From Congeria kusceri (taxonomy: Eukaryota > Mollusca > Bivalvia > Myida > Dreissenidae): a stretch of 64,000 bases of DNA. The stretch's first letter is position 1. Every line of letters begins with the position of its first letter. Under the pieces are notes generated by a model, which saw only the letters and a program-made list of their open reading frames with translations, did not search any database and was not told the DNA's origin. Positions 1 through 11,900 of this stretch are shown here, piece after piece. Position numbers and translations under genes: made by a program. The DNA is taken from contig CM051027.1 in NCBI GenBank assembly GCA_027627225.1, positions 87,156,451 through 87,220,450 of the forward strand. The letters are read 5' to 3'.

Positions 1-1750
1 ATTTTGTATTTGACAGAGTTATGCCCCTTTTTCACATAGATTTTCAGGTTAAAGTTTATATGCAAAAGTTTTGTAACTTCAAAACTACATAAGTTATTCA
101 CTTGAAACTTGGAACTAACCTTTGTCATCAACTGTAGTATAAGGGGCAACATTACACATAACTCTATTTTGTATTTTGAAAGAGTTATGCCCCCTTTTCA
201 CTTAGATTTTCTTTTTAAAGTTTATATTCAAAAGTTTTGTAACTTCAAAACTACATAAGTTATTCACTTGAAACTTGGAACTAACCTTTGTCATCAACTC
301 GAGCATCAAGGGCAACATTCCATATAACACTGTTTTGTATTTTGACAGAGTTATGCCCCTTTTTCACATAGATTTTCTTGTTAAAGTTTATATTCAAAAG
401 TCTTGTAACTTCAATACTACAAAAGCTATTCACTTGAAACTTGGAATTTACCTATGAAGTGAGGCAAAGGAATAAAAATGTCGCTCAGACCCTTTGCAAT
501 TAAGCAATATTGCATAGGAACTGTGTATTTTGTTGACGTTTCCGCCCAATCCACATATCAACATAGCTGTAAATACAAAGTCGGGGCTATTCAGGTATAG
601 ACTTAAGAAGTGTATTGGTCATTGCATAGTGATGTATGGCATACTTAGATGTACCAGGTATTTCAGTGTTTGTTGAAAAGCCCGGTTTGGAGCTCAGATT
701 GCGGTTCGGGCCTGCAATTTGGTCCCCATTTTTCCGTCTGCACAGAATATATTCTTGCAAATGGAATAGCTTTATTAGTGATATGTGTAAGTTTTAGATA
801 GCTCATGTGAAAAATGACACATGTAGAAAGACATAAGAGCATAATGATAGATAGAATTTCAAACAACATTAGGGATGTATTGCTGTCAGATTTTCAAATT
901 GATTTGCAAAAATCTTTTCAAATGGTTCATATAACAACATTAAAGTTTATAGTCAAAAGTTTTGTAACTCCAATGCTACAAACGCTATTCACTTGAAACT
1001 TGGAATATACCTTTGTTATCAATTCCAGTATCAGGGTGAACATTCCCCATAACTCTGTTTTGTATTTTGACAGAGTTATGCCCATTTTTCACATAGATTT
1101 TCTGGTTAAAGTTTGTATTCAAAAGTTTTGTAACTTTAAAACTACATAAGTTATTCACTTGAAACTTGGAACTAACCTTTGTCATCAACTGTAGTATTAG
1201 GGGCAACATTACACATAACTCTATTTTGTATTTTGACAGAGTTATGCTCCCTTTTCACTTAGATTTTCTGTTTAAAGTTTATATTCAAAAGTTGTGTAAC
1301 TTCAAGACTAAATAAGTTATTCACTTGAAACTTGGAACTAACCTTTGTCATCAATTCCAGTATCAAGGGCAACATTCCCTATAACGCTTTTTTGTATTTT
1401 GACAGAGTTATGCCCCTTTTTCACATAGAATTTCTGTTTAAAGTTTATATTCAAAAGTTTGGTAACTTCAAAACTATATAAGTTATTCACTTGAAACTTG
1501 GAACTAACCTTTGTCATCAACTCTAGTATCAGGGGCAACATTACCCATAACTCTGTTTTGTATTTTGACAGAGTTAGCCCACTTTTTACATAGACTTTGT
1601 TGGTAAAGTTTTTGTTCCAAAAATGTATGAACTATACAAGGCTTCACTTAAAAGTTTCTTATTTTAACAAATGTATTCCACTATCCAAAATATGTACCAA
1701 CTGAAATACTTCGAAAAGTCGAGCGCGCTGTTCTCTGACAGCTCTTGTAA
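1..1750 (+). repeat. Tandem-core repeat element, 3' part (HINE/Pearl-like, family A)
   Basis: Degenerate copies of a unit of about 168 bp occur in two blocks (1-460 and about 925-1620). Each carries recurring phrases such as gttattcacttgaaacttgg and gacagagttatgccccttt. The segment ends at 1717-1748 with AGTCGAGCGCGC, a small hairpin and CTCTTGT. That terminus is shared with the complete element at 15764-17057, so this is the right part of the same family, cut by the window edge. Positions 460-925 hold no clear copies. Short open frames inside the repeat look fortuitous. Confidence 0.75.
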
Positions 1751-1994
1751 AATATTAATATGTCTTTTGTTTGTGCTGTCCCTTTAACAGATTTGCTTTC
1801 TTTGTCAGCATAAATTACTGTTGTTTTGTGTCAATGTTAGCATGCTGCCATTTTGACTGTTTCAGAAAAAGTACCAGGTGTATCATATGAAATGTATCAA
1901 CCCAAAGAATCACCCTCAGGTTTGTTACTGCTTGACCACCATTGGAAAAAAACAAGAAAAAAATCACAAAAACGACACAACAGGAAATACATTT

Positions 1995-2235
1995 GTGGCG
2001 TGTCGTGAGAAAACGGGACTTAATGCATGTGCGTAAAGTGTCGTCCCGGATCAGCCTGTGCAGTCCGCACTGGCTAATCCGGGACAGCACTTTCCGCTTT
2101 TGTGGTATTTTCTGTTTCAAGAAAGTCTCTTCTAAACATAAATCAAATGTAGGCGGAAAGTGCCGTCCTAGATTAGGCTAATCGGGGACGACACTACGCA
2201 CATGCATTAAGACCGGTTCTCTCACGACGAGCCAC
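1995..2235. mobile_element. Palindromic MITE, copy 1
   Basis: The sequence reads nearly the same on both strands: GTGGCGTGTCGTGAG at the left mirrors the right end ctcacgacgagccac. Inside are matched blocks around gcatgtgcgtaaagtgtcgt and its complement. Flanking ATTT on both sides may be the target duplication. Six further copies lie in the window. Open frames inside it are by-products of the repeat. Confidence 0.85.
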
Positions 2236-2689
2236 ATTTAAAGTCTTTCACTGAATATCATTATTGTACAATGAACTTATTTTGGTAATAGTTTGATAAT
2301 CACAGAGAATATTTCTTTATCTGTAGCAGTGCAGAAATGTGGGTTTTAGCGTTCTACATGGCAACCAGGTATTTACAATACTCATGCAGTCCATGTTTGA
2401 GGTTGCCACTTCTATCTGTTCAAAGTTTGCATCTTAAACAAGTCATACAACGTTAATCATGACAGAAAATACTGTGACATTTACATGCCAGTTTTATTGT
2501 TGATTACTTTAATTTCTATTAAACATTCTATGTCTGAAAGTCGACCGTAAACTATGATTATTGATTATGTAACATGTTCATTTTTTGAGCAGATACAAAA
2601 CAAACAAATAGCAACTACTTTTTCTGAATTAGTTAATTTTGATTTCATAGACCAACTATGGTCTTGAACTAACGTTATGTCTTATTTAT

Positions 2690-2938
2690 AATACAGAAAA
2701 ATATCAAGCATTCTGCATTCAACTGATGCTGATTTTATCAACAATTATTTATACTGCAACGAAATGTACTTGGAATCAGCATTTCATTAGATGCTAATTG
2801 TATAAAAAAAAATACTGATAATGCAACAATATGTACCAAGGAATCTGCACTTCAGTTGATGTTGATTTTGTCAAAAAATGATAATACAGAAAATGATATC
2901 AAGGATTTCTGCATTTCAGTTGATGCTGCATTTGTCAA
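2690..2938 (+). repeat. Degenerate tandem repeat of about 65 bp abutting an exon
   Basis: Four diverged copies of a block, each with a phrase like ctgcatttcagttgatgctg and then a run such as tttgtcaa, lie at about 2711, 2776, 2841 and 2908. The last copy supplies the splice acceptor (tttcag, ending 2919) and the first codons of the exon at 2920. Confidence 0.6.
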
Positions 2939-3070
2939 GGAGGAGCAAGTAGAGGGCAGTAGCAGCGGTGTCAAGGACAAGATGTCTGTAGGGGTGTATG
3001 CTGGCATTGCGTGCGGAGCCATACTGCTGGTTACCATAGCAGCATTCATAGTGGTAGCGGTACGGAAAAG
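2920..3070 (+). CDS. Transmembrane exon of an unidentified single-pass membrane protein
   Basis: The exon opens after the acceptor tttcag (ending 2919) and closes at the donor AAAAG|gtagg. It encodes a polar juxtamembrane stretch, then one hydrophobic helix of about 22 residues (core IACGAILLVTIAAFIVV), then a basic stop-transfer run. It enters in phase 1 and leaves in phase 2, matching the next exon exactly. This looks like the last membrane-spanning part of a type I receptor or adhesion protein whose ectodomain exons lie before the window. No family could be recognised. Confidence 0.7.
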
Positions 3071-3389
3071 GTAGGCCTTTGGGAAATAAAATATAAAGTT
3101 ACAGTTTTTGTTATACGTCATTAACTTCTGAGAACTCTGTGTATTTTTATAATAATCAGTAACAAAATAGCAACTATGGTATGATCATTACATTAACATT
3201 TTGTTGCTACTCTAAATACATGTATATTCACACAAAATTGGTAATTATATTGTTGTATTTATGTGTCTATATTTATGCCAAGTGTGGTTGATATGTCATT
3301 GTAGGAATCTTCCATAGTTCACATTTTAAACTGGTAAAAGTATCCTATATTCATAATTATAATCTGGCTTGTTCTTATAAAATTTACAG

Positions 3390-3579
3390 AAAAAGAAGGC
3401 AGTTGGCTGAAAAGCGTTCTCAACAGCAGCATGTTGTATTTGTTCCCGCAAACTCCTCATCATCTAGAAATTCATTCCCGAGAACGGATGCCGCAAACAG
3501 CTCTCATAGTTCAGCCACTCAGGCTGATGTGCCATTCCTAGCAGAAAACATTGACAATTCACCGGAATCAGATATATAA
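3390..3579 (+). CDS. Last coding exon: cytoplasmic tail of the same membrane protein
   Basis: The acceptor aatttacag precedes A3390, which completes the split AGA codon left by the previous exon. The frame continues the basic stop-transfer segment (KRRQLAEKR) into a tail of about 62 residues rich in Ser, Asn and Gln. It ends at TAA 3577-3579 after NIDNSPESDI. No signalling motif is obvious. A palindromic MITE begins 17 bases after the stop, so the 3' UTR probably includes or is interrupted by it. Confidence 0.75.
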
Positions 3580-3596
3580 CTGTAATTTTAAAATAA

Positions 3597-3849
3597 GGCG
3601 CGTCGTGGGAAAACCGGACATAATGCATGTGCGTAAAGTGTCGTCCTGGATTAGCCTGTGCAGTCCGCTACTCTGGGATGGCACTTTCCGCTTTTATGGT
3701 ATTTTCTGTTTCAAGAAAGTCTCTTCTAAACATAAATCCACTGTAGGTGGAAAGTGCCGTCCCAGATTAGCCTGTGCGGATATCACAGGCTGATCCGGGA
3801 CGACACTTTACGCACATGCATTAAGTCCGGTTTTCCCACGACGCGCCAC
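3597..3849. mobile_element. Palindromic MITE, copy 2
   Basis: A near-complete inverted repeat from ggcgcgtcgtgggaaaacc to ggttttcccacgacgcgcc. The internal blocks match copy 1. It lies in the 3' flank or UTR of the membrane protein gene. Confidence 0.85.
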
Positions 3850-5111
3850 AAATGTTTAAAAATATAATGTGGATATGAAATAATGTCTCAAAATTTAGAT
3901 TTTTTTGTGCAAGGGTAATTATGTAAAGATAGTGGACATTTAGATTGTGTATTGTTACTTTTGTTAGGTTTAAATTAGATTTATGATTTATGTTACTTTA
4001 TTTTATTTTAATAGTAGAGCTTGAATGCTAGTTACGGACTTACATAAAATCATATTGTTTTTATCTGTAAAAGGTTATCCTTGTAAATTTTGTGTAATAG
4101 AATGATGTAATTTTGTTTGGTGTCATAGATTTCAAAGACACCACATGCCTGTTAAAAGTTTTAAGTGCCATAGTCACTTAATTAATATAAGAATGCAACA
4201 AAGTTTAAAATTGCCTTTATCACATTTAGCAAAAAGTAATCAATTTTAAATTTTAAAATATTTATTGTTCTGTCTTGAAAGAAAACACCCCTACAATAGA
4301 AAAAATTGTACTACCTTAAATCGTTCAAGAGGTACACTATAACAAGTGTGCATGTATGGTACTTAATATCTGTAAACACATTCAAACAACGGCCGTTTTA
4401 CTGACTAGCATTTTATTGAAATTTATTTAGCAGCCTTGGGCTGGTAGGTTTTTGGATGCCTGAACAACAAAAAAAAACAAACAATTTTGACAATGTGAAA
4501 AATCAAGCATATAAAAATTGGAAAAAAAACACTTTTAGGTGTTTTACCAATGTTTGTAAAAATAGTTTGCAACTAGTCAATTTAAACAGTAAAAATACTG
4601 TGTAAATGTAGGTTCCCAATATGAATATGATATATAACAGTTTTGCGGGTAAACATTTGCTTTAGCTTTAGGTTGTACCACTGCCATAAATAAGTTGTGA
4701 AAGAAGAAAAATGTTGGGTTTTTTTATCGACTCGTTTGTTTTTTCCTGCCTGGTTGGTAGGTTTCGAAAAATCATGGGGACGCTAAACATAGAATCCAAA
4801 TAATTTTTGTATGACCTTATTTATATGTTTATTTTACAAACAAGTCATTTTAAATGTTGCGTCAAGTGTCTTGAGAAGATTTTACACTTGTTTTAAAGTA
4901 TTAGCAGCTAAATGCAACTTCATTACTTGTGTTAATATGTTTTTACACAACTTTTTCTATTAACAAATGCAAGCAATTTAATTCTAGTGTATTCATGACA
5001 CATCTGTGCGTTTCAACATGTCAGCAACATCAAAGTTTAAACCTTTTATATGGTATGCCTCAGGCAATCTCAAAATTATTTTGGGGTTGGGGAAGGAGCG
5101 AGCTTGAACCT
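3850..5111. other. AT-rich intergenic DNA
   Basis: No exon, RNA gene or repeat family could be recognised. The stretch holds A/T homopolymer runs and scattered AATAAA-like hexamers that could serve as polyadenylation signals for the gene ending at 3579, but none is singled out. Confidence 0.5.
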
Positions 5112-5371
5112 GGAGCCATATCCACAAAGTTCCTAAGGTTCATCTTAACTTAAATCATAGTTAAGTGAACATTCAAATAACATTTTCCACGTAAAATCAT
5201 TATTTTATGTTAGAAATATGGTAAAATAATAAGTATTTGTTGATTCTTTAACAAATGAAAAGCATTTAATTCAAAATTATCTTTAAATGAACCAGCCACA
5301 GACTAAAGTAATTTTATGAGTTTAAGAAATTTACTTAAGTTTTCCCTGAGGAACTTTGTGGATATTGGCCC
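5112..5371. mobile_element. MITE with terminal inverted repeats (CCACAAAG family), copy 1
   Basis: Left end GGAGCCATATCCACAAAGTT; the reverse complement of the right end is GGGCCAATATCCACAAAGTT. The inverted repeat extends for about 27 bp with an AT-rich core and no coding capacity. The copy at 23973-24226 has the same ends. Confidence 0.75.
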
Positions 5372-5751
5372 AGTACTTGACGATTTGAGAAAGGTGGCGT
5401 GCGAGTACAATCAGTAGATGAATTTCAAAAACTCAGGGATTGTACTAAATGATTGTATGCAACTATTACTGTAATATAGCTACATTTTAATGATTCTGTT
5501 TATTATATGTATGTTCATATATGTTCATTTTATTTTCTGCATATGGATATCCATTTCATGCATTGTTTTCAGGAAGTTCAGCGTCTTTTCTCTTTGATAA
5601 AAGGTTTAAATTTCATTACTTCCACATTTTCACTTGCTTTTGAAAATAACTTATTTCAAAACTACGCCTTTAATCTGCCACACAAATATCATGTTTTTGG
5701 TTGATAAATATGTATTGTTAACATTTCTTCATTGTTGACAGTCAGTAACTA

Positions 5752-6150
5752 TAATCTGGTCTTTCTTGTTGTCCGTCATTTACTGTAAATTGGCCTTTGT
5801 TGTTGACCGTCATTTACTGTAAACTGGCCTTTCTTGTTGACCGTCATTTACTGTAAACTAGTCTTTCTGGGTGACTGTAAACAGGTCTTTCTTGTTGTTC
5901 GTCATTACTGTAAACTGGTCTTTCTTTTTGACCATCATTTATTGTAAACAGTTCTTTCTTGTTGACTGTCATTTATTGTACACTGTTCTTCCTTGTCGAC
6001 CATCATTTATGGTACATGTACTTTGTTCTTTCTTGTTGACCATCATTTATTGTACACTGTTCCTTCTTGTTGACCGTCATTTATTGTACACTGTTCTTTC
6101 TTGTTGCTTGTCATGTATTGTACACTGTTCTTTTTTGTCAACTGTCATTA
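5752..6150 (+). repeat. Minisatellite, unit about 34 bp
   Basis: About ten to eleven imperfect head-to-tail copies of a unit resembling cttgttgaccgtcatttact followed by gtaaactggtcttt. Copies drift progressively (gtaaactgg toward gtacactgt). The long open frame across it is a product of the repeat. Confidence 0.85.
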
Positions 6151-6624
6151 TTATGTTTTCAAGTGGCACATTGTATAAGTTTTAAAAGCCTTTTAAGAGA
6201 AAACAAATAAAATTAAAGTTTAACTGTTATTATAATAATATGTACAGAAAGTCATTTGTTGTTAAAAAACTGATATTGATTTAATATCATTGCTTGATAT
6301 ATTTATATTATATATTGTATGTTTTCTCGTAAAACTGTAAATTAGTGTGCAATATACGGTTAATTATGTCCTTTATACACTTAATGAACTGTTATGATGC
6401 TTTTGTTAAGATGTTATGTTTTCACAAATACATCAGAAATTAAAGTCATTGATGTTTCTGTGTTTATACTATATATGTACATGAACATGGTAACACATTG
6501 CAGTCATTATAGTTGCATGTTGCAGAAATTATTGTTATCCTCGTTTTGAAAATATAATGTAATATTACATTACTACATATTGATGTAGTTACTGTCTGTT
6601 ATCTTAGTCTATGACTGTACATAT
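6151..6624. other. AT-rich intergenic DNA
   Basis: Nothing recognisable was found beyond low-complexity TA-rich sequence. Confidence 0.4.
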
Positions 6625-6842
6625 GAGGCGCGTCGTGGAAAAACTGGACTTCATGCATGTGTGTAAAGTGTCGTACCGGCACTTTTTGCCTACAGTGGAT
6701 TTATGAAGAGACTTCCTTGAAACAGAAAATACCATAAAAGCGGAAAGTGCCATGCCAGATTAGCCTGTGCAGACTGCGCAGGCTAATCCGGGACGACACT
6801 TTACGCACATGTATTAAGTCCAGTTTTGCCACAGCGTGCCTC
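6625..6842. mobile_element. Palindromic MITE, copy 3 (internally shortened)
   Basis: It begins gaggcgcgtcgtgg and ends with the diverged complement ccacagcgtgcctc. The left half lacks part of the central inverted block, so the copy is about 30-40 bp shorter than the full-length copies. Confidence 0.8.
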
Positions 6843-7146
6843 AATTATGTACACTATACAGATACAATAGACATAAATGATGTTTAATGTTGCTGCTCAA
6901 ATAAAAATGTTGTATACATTTCTGCATTCTGTTGTAAAGTATTTTTTCATTTCGTCGTCTGTTCATACATGTATCACTTGAATGTATTCTAGTATAAGTA
7001 AGAATCTCGCTGCATTATTGAACCTCCAATCAATGTGTAATACAGTGCATCCGTCTTAATTTAGAAGCTGATTGGCATCATAATTTCATCATTTTGTTGT
7101 GAACACTTTTTCCCGGAAAATAACTTCTCTGTATTGTAATTAACCA

Positions 7147-7404
7147 GGGCCTGTACTCGCCAAACTATTCTTACACTTAAGAATAAATAACGGACTCACA
7201 AACAAATACTTGCACGTTCTTAGATATAACTGTTACCAATGTTGTTTATAACATTAACAATTTGCACTAAATAAAGAATCTTATAGAGTCGGTGAATACC
7301 AAGAACGATTCAAATGAACAGCGTTCTTAGAGCGGAACACTTTCAATCATATTCTTTATTCTTGTACGCCTTGAGTCTAAGAATGGGCTGGCGAATACGG
7401 GCCC
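7147..7404. mobile_element. MITE with terminal inverted repeats (GGGCC family)
   Basis: Left end GGGCCTGTACTCGCCAAACT; the reverse complement of the right end is GGGCCCGTATTCGCCAGCCC. The arms stay similar for about 35 bp, down to ttcttacactt against ttcttagactc. There is no open frame of note. Confidence 0.7.
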
Positions 7405-7701
7405 ACAATGAGACTCCAATAAAAGCGGTGTTTTATTTTACAATATATTCCAGGTGACGAATTGTCCAGTGAGTGGTTCCTGTGCTACACGGTGTTAACA
7501 GGTCACTAGGATATGTATTGCAGTTTGATACATTGAAAATGGAACGTATTGGCAAAATAACAACTAAAGAAATTTATTTAATTATTTTTCTTGTATGATT
7601 ATTTTTCCGATTGGAGAAAATATAAAATTAAATAGAACTTGTAACACATTTGTAAACTGGAAAGAAAAGTTTTATTTGAACCTAAACCAGATAGCACTAA
7701 C

Positions 7702-7736
7702 ATACCCTGATGAGCTTTGTCGAAACGCGTTGGCAT
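7702..7736 (+). ncRNA. Possible hammerhead ribozyme core
   Basis: CTGATGA (7707-7713) is followed by an eight-base spacer and GAAA (7722-7725), then ACGCGT, which can form a two-base-pair stem III, then a GUU-type cleavage site. ATACC (7702-7706) can pair with GGCAT (7732-7736) at four of five positions to form a short stem I. Stem II (GCTTTGTC) is weak. Minimal hammerheads of this kind are known from Penelope-like retroelements. No reverse transcriptase is visible nearby, so the call is tentative. Confidence 0.3.
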
Positions 7737-8883
7737 TTCATTTACATTATATATATATGTATATAGCTGCTGGGGCCTGACATCGGACAATCTACAATTA
7801 CTTTCCGTTTTTACAACCCAAGAACGACCATTGAACAACAACGAAATCGTCAATTGTTCAACCTTCACAATGGTATGAAATACACAGATTCACACAAACA
7901 ATCCTTACACAGTATATGACATTTCAGTTTATAATTATTTCTAGTGTGTTGTTTTGCCAGAATGAAAAAATCAAGAGTGGCAGTAAGCTTAAAAATACAT
8001 GCATAAGCATATAAGGTAACTTATTCCGTGTCGCCAAGTCTGCGAAATGCGTTTTTATATTAATAATGGTTGTTTAGTGCAGACTTTGAAAAAGACATGT
8101 TGCTTGTAAAGTATAAGCCCTAATTCGTCCGTAGTGGCATACAATACTTAGAAAAATAATAAGTATAGCTCGGAAACATTAATCTGACACTCATGATTAG
8201 CATAATTATGCGCTTGAATTTATATCTTCTATATTTAAACTCAGTTTGTTCGTGCGCGTGTTTCACGTGTCTAATAATGTCCTAGCTGAATTTCGGTCGA
8301 CTACCCTTAACATCGATTTAACTGGATCTATTACGGGAACCAATATATTCATAGTAATGGACTTGTAATATATTCATGCCTTACGGTCAGTGCCAGGTTA
8401 ATGTGTCCGAGAAATACTTATTCTTTTCATATAAACCGTGGCGGATCGTAAAATATTCAGTTTAGTTATGTGTAACCTTTGATGCAGTTTTAACGACTAC
8501 AGAATATATTGATCTATAAAGCTTCTGGTTGATATGGATTTTATTAAATCAGCTAGCGGTTTGAAATGTCAAAACAAACTGTTTTAACAAATTATTTTAA
8601 AACAAAGACATAAACATTACTCAATTTTGAAGGTAGTATGTTAGAATGCATGCTATTTTAATAAAATATCTTTGTATACGTGACTATGTCGTGAATGATT
8701 TAATAGGATTTAATAAGAATTAGATGTACATGTCCCAACTTGTTGTTCACACTGTCACTCAGTGTCAGTCAGTGTGACATATACAACACAGGAGAAATAT
8801 ACAGTGCTTTCAGGCAACTTCAAAACAATATCAGTTTCATGCAATATTGTTGTTCTCCATTCCAGTTCTGAAATACATTCACA
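7737..8883. other. Upstream region of the moonraker gene
   Basis: AT-rich sequence with no coding exon found. A possible acceptor (cattccag, ending 8865) suggests that the start-codon exon is preceded by a non-coding 5' exon somewhere in this stretch. No promoter could be pinned down. Confidence 0.35.
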
Positions 8884-8945
8884 ATGCAGAACCAACTGAA
8901 GTTTAACCTGGGTATTCCACTAGCAGCTTCCAATGTTGCTGTTAG
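8884..8945 (+). CDS. KIAA0753: moonraker exon 1 (start codon)
   Basis: ATG 8884 opens MQNQLKFNLGIPLAASNVAV, corresponding to the QNQLQFN region near the human N-terminus. The donor is GTTAG|gtaat, phase 2. An in-frame TGA lies 15 bases upstream, so the protein starts here even if a non-coding exon precedes it. The exon is too short to stand out as an open frame. Confidence 0.85.
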
Positions 8946-11900
8946 GTAATTTAACTTTTTAGACCACAGTTGTGACATTAAAGTATGGCATACATAGTTA
9001 CACAGCTTATACAAATACTATTAAAAACATTTACAAATTGTAATCAACATTTATTAAATCAACATACCTACAGTGTATTCCAAAGTTTAAGTGCTAACTC
9101 TTGTAAAACTTTACTATTTTATGCATCTATTAAAATGTATTATTAAACCATTTAATACTAGTTCTTCATTTTTCTAAGGTATCATAAACCCAATCCTATA
9201 ATAGTGGAGCGTGCTGGTGGAATAAGCAGTGTGCCAGAGTCCCATGGACCAGTGATGCATGAGGGAAGGCGTTCTTCTCAATCATCTATTGCGGAAGATC
9301 GAATGGCACTAGCTGTGAGACTCGCCAAGAGAGACTTGAAAAGGCAAAAGGAACAGCCATCCCAAGTACGCAAACCTTCCCCCAAATCAGCAAGGGCAAA
9401 GGTTACCAAAGGTACCATAACATATATTTATACTGTTATTTTTAGCTCACCTGAGCACAACGTGCATATGGTGAGCTTTTGTGATCACCTTTCGTGCGCC
9501 ATGCGTCAACATTTTTATTCAAACAATGTCTCCTCCTAAACCGCTGGGCAGATTTTCACCAAACTTCACAGGAATGATCCTTGGGTGACCCTCTTCCAAA
9601 ATTGTTCAAATCGTTTCAATCATGTAAATGACTTCGACAATCTTCTCTGAAACCGCAAGGGCCAGAGGTTTGGTATTTGGTTGGTAACATTGTATAGGGG
9701 TCCTCTACAAAGATTGTTCAAATGATGCCCCTGGGGTCAAAACTGGCCATGCCCCGGGGGTCACATTGTTTATATAGACTTAAATAGCAAAATTACTTCT
9801 AAAATCTTCTCCTCTGAAACCGCAAGGCCCAGTGGTTTCATATGTGGTATGTGGCATCCTCTAGTGGTCCAGGGCATAGCCGTGAAGGCGACGTGGGCTT
9901 ATCACCCTGGAGCTATTGACATCACCCATAAATTTCATCAAGGAGAAGTCTACTTCGCCGTCTGTTTTAAACTTCGCATAGTAATAATTATCAATCAAAC
10001 ACCAGTCATAAAAGCTTTGAAATCAACTTCCATAAAAAAAGAGAACGTAATCAAAGTAAATTTCAAAAACTCACATAATTACCTGATATGCAAAACACAT
10101 ATCAATCCTTACAAGATGTAAATATTCATGTTAATATCCCTCGTAATACATTTTCCATTTTAATTCCAAGACGTTTATTTCATCACCCCATTTAAATATC
10201 CGTTTTATTCCATACAATGAAGCAACTGTCTGATTTTGTTCACACCCTTGACATTTCCTCTGGAACACTAATTCATTAATGCTCTATCGACAGTGCTTGC
10301 ATTGTTCAGGTACAGTGGTATTGATTGATGCTTTTTTCACTGACCACATGCTAATCGTGTTACACGCTTAGTTCTACAAACTGCTAGACAATGGCCCCAT
10401 CTCGGCAGTCACATCAAAGACTTTTTGACGTCAAACCGACACCGTTGCTATTAGCTGCAGATTTGAAAGCCAAATCTAATTGATTACGTCACGCTGTCAC
10501 TCTTCTTAGATTTAACATGTGTTATTATTAATGACTGGTGTTTTTAACGGATTTTATTGTTTGTTCAAATTAGATAAATAATTGCAAGGTAATTTTAACG
10601 AAGTGTTTTATTGAGAAAAAAAATTGAATTAATAACTAACAAAATATAATTAATTTTTAATTCCAAAAAATCAATGTTTTATGATGCACTGTGAACGTTT
10701 AGATAAAAAAAACTAACATTTAAATTTAAAGTTTTATTGATGTGTGTATTGCTAGAATGGAAACTTGGAAAAAAAAACTTGGAAACTAGAATAATGTAAT
10801 ACAACTTGAAAATATCTTGTTATTAATTTATGGAGAATTTGATGATGATAATGACCTGATGATGATGGACTTGTTACTATGATAATGATTGACATGGTCT
10901 GATGATAGTAATAACAAGCAAAATTATGGTTAAGCGCTTTTTGGAAAACACTTCTCCTTGAAGTGGCCTCACTTCTCCCTAAACTGAACTGAGGGAGAAG
11001 TGACTTCTCTCTAAAATTTGTCCCTAGGCTGAGCCCTGTGGTCCTCTACAAAGATTGTTCAAATGATGCCCCTGGGGTCAAAACTGGCAACGCCCCGGGG
11101 GTCACATTGTTTATATAGACGTAAATAGCAAAATGACTTTAAAAAGTTTCTCCTCGGAAACCACAAGGCCCAGAGGTTTCATATTTGGTATGTAACATTG
11201 CATAGTGGTCCTCTACAAAGATTATTCAAATGATGCCCCTGGAGTCAAAACTGGCCAGGCTGGGGGGGTCACATGGTTTTTATAGACTTAAATAGCTAAA
11301 TGACTTTGAAAATCTTCTTCTCTGAAACCGCAAGGCCAAGAGGTTTGGTATTTGGTTGGTAACATTGTAAAGGGGTCATCTACAAAGATTATTCATATGA
11401 TGCCCCTGGGGTCAAAACTGGCCATGCCCAGGGGGCACATTGTTGATATAGTCTTAAATAGCAAAATTACTTAAAAAATCTTCTCCTCTGAAACCGCAAG
11501 CCCAGTGGTTTCATATTTGGTACGTGGCATCCTCAAGTAGTCCTCTACAAAGATTGTTTAAATGATGCCCCTGGGGTCAAAACTGGCAACGCCCCGGGGG
11601 TCACATTGTTTATATAGACTTAAATAGCAAAATGACTTTTAAAATCTTCTCCTCTGAAACCACAAGGCCCAGAGGTTTCATATTTAGTATGTAACATTGC
11701 ATAGTGGTCCTCTACAAAGATTGTTCAAATGATGCCTCTGTGGTCAAAACTGGCCCCGCCCCGGGGGTCACATTGTTTATTTAGACTTAAATAGATAAAT
11801 GACTTTGAAAATCTTCTTCTCTGAAACTGCAAGGCGCAGAGGTTTGGAGTGTGGTTAGTAAAATTGTATAGGGTCCTCTAAAAAGATTGTTCAAATGATG

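Noticed and set aside
2335..2388. Possible exon starting ATGTGGGTTTTAGCG before a gtattt donor
   Set aside because: It would leave phase 2, but the membrane exon at 2920 needs phase 1, and the piece is very short.
5871..6185. 104-codon open frame rich in Phe, Leu and Cys
   Set aside because: It is a translation of the 34-bp minisatellite.
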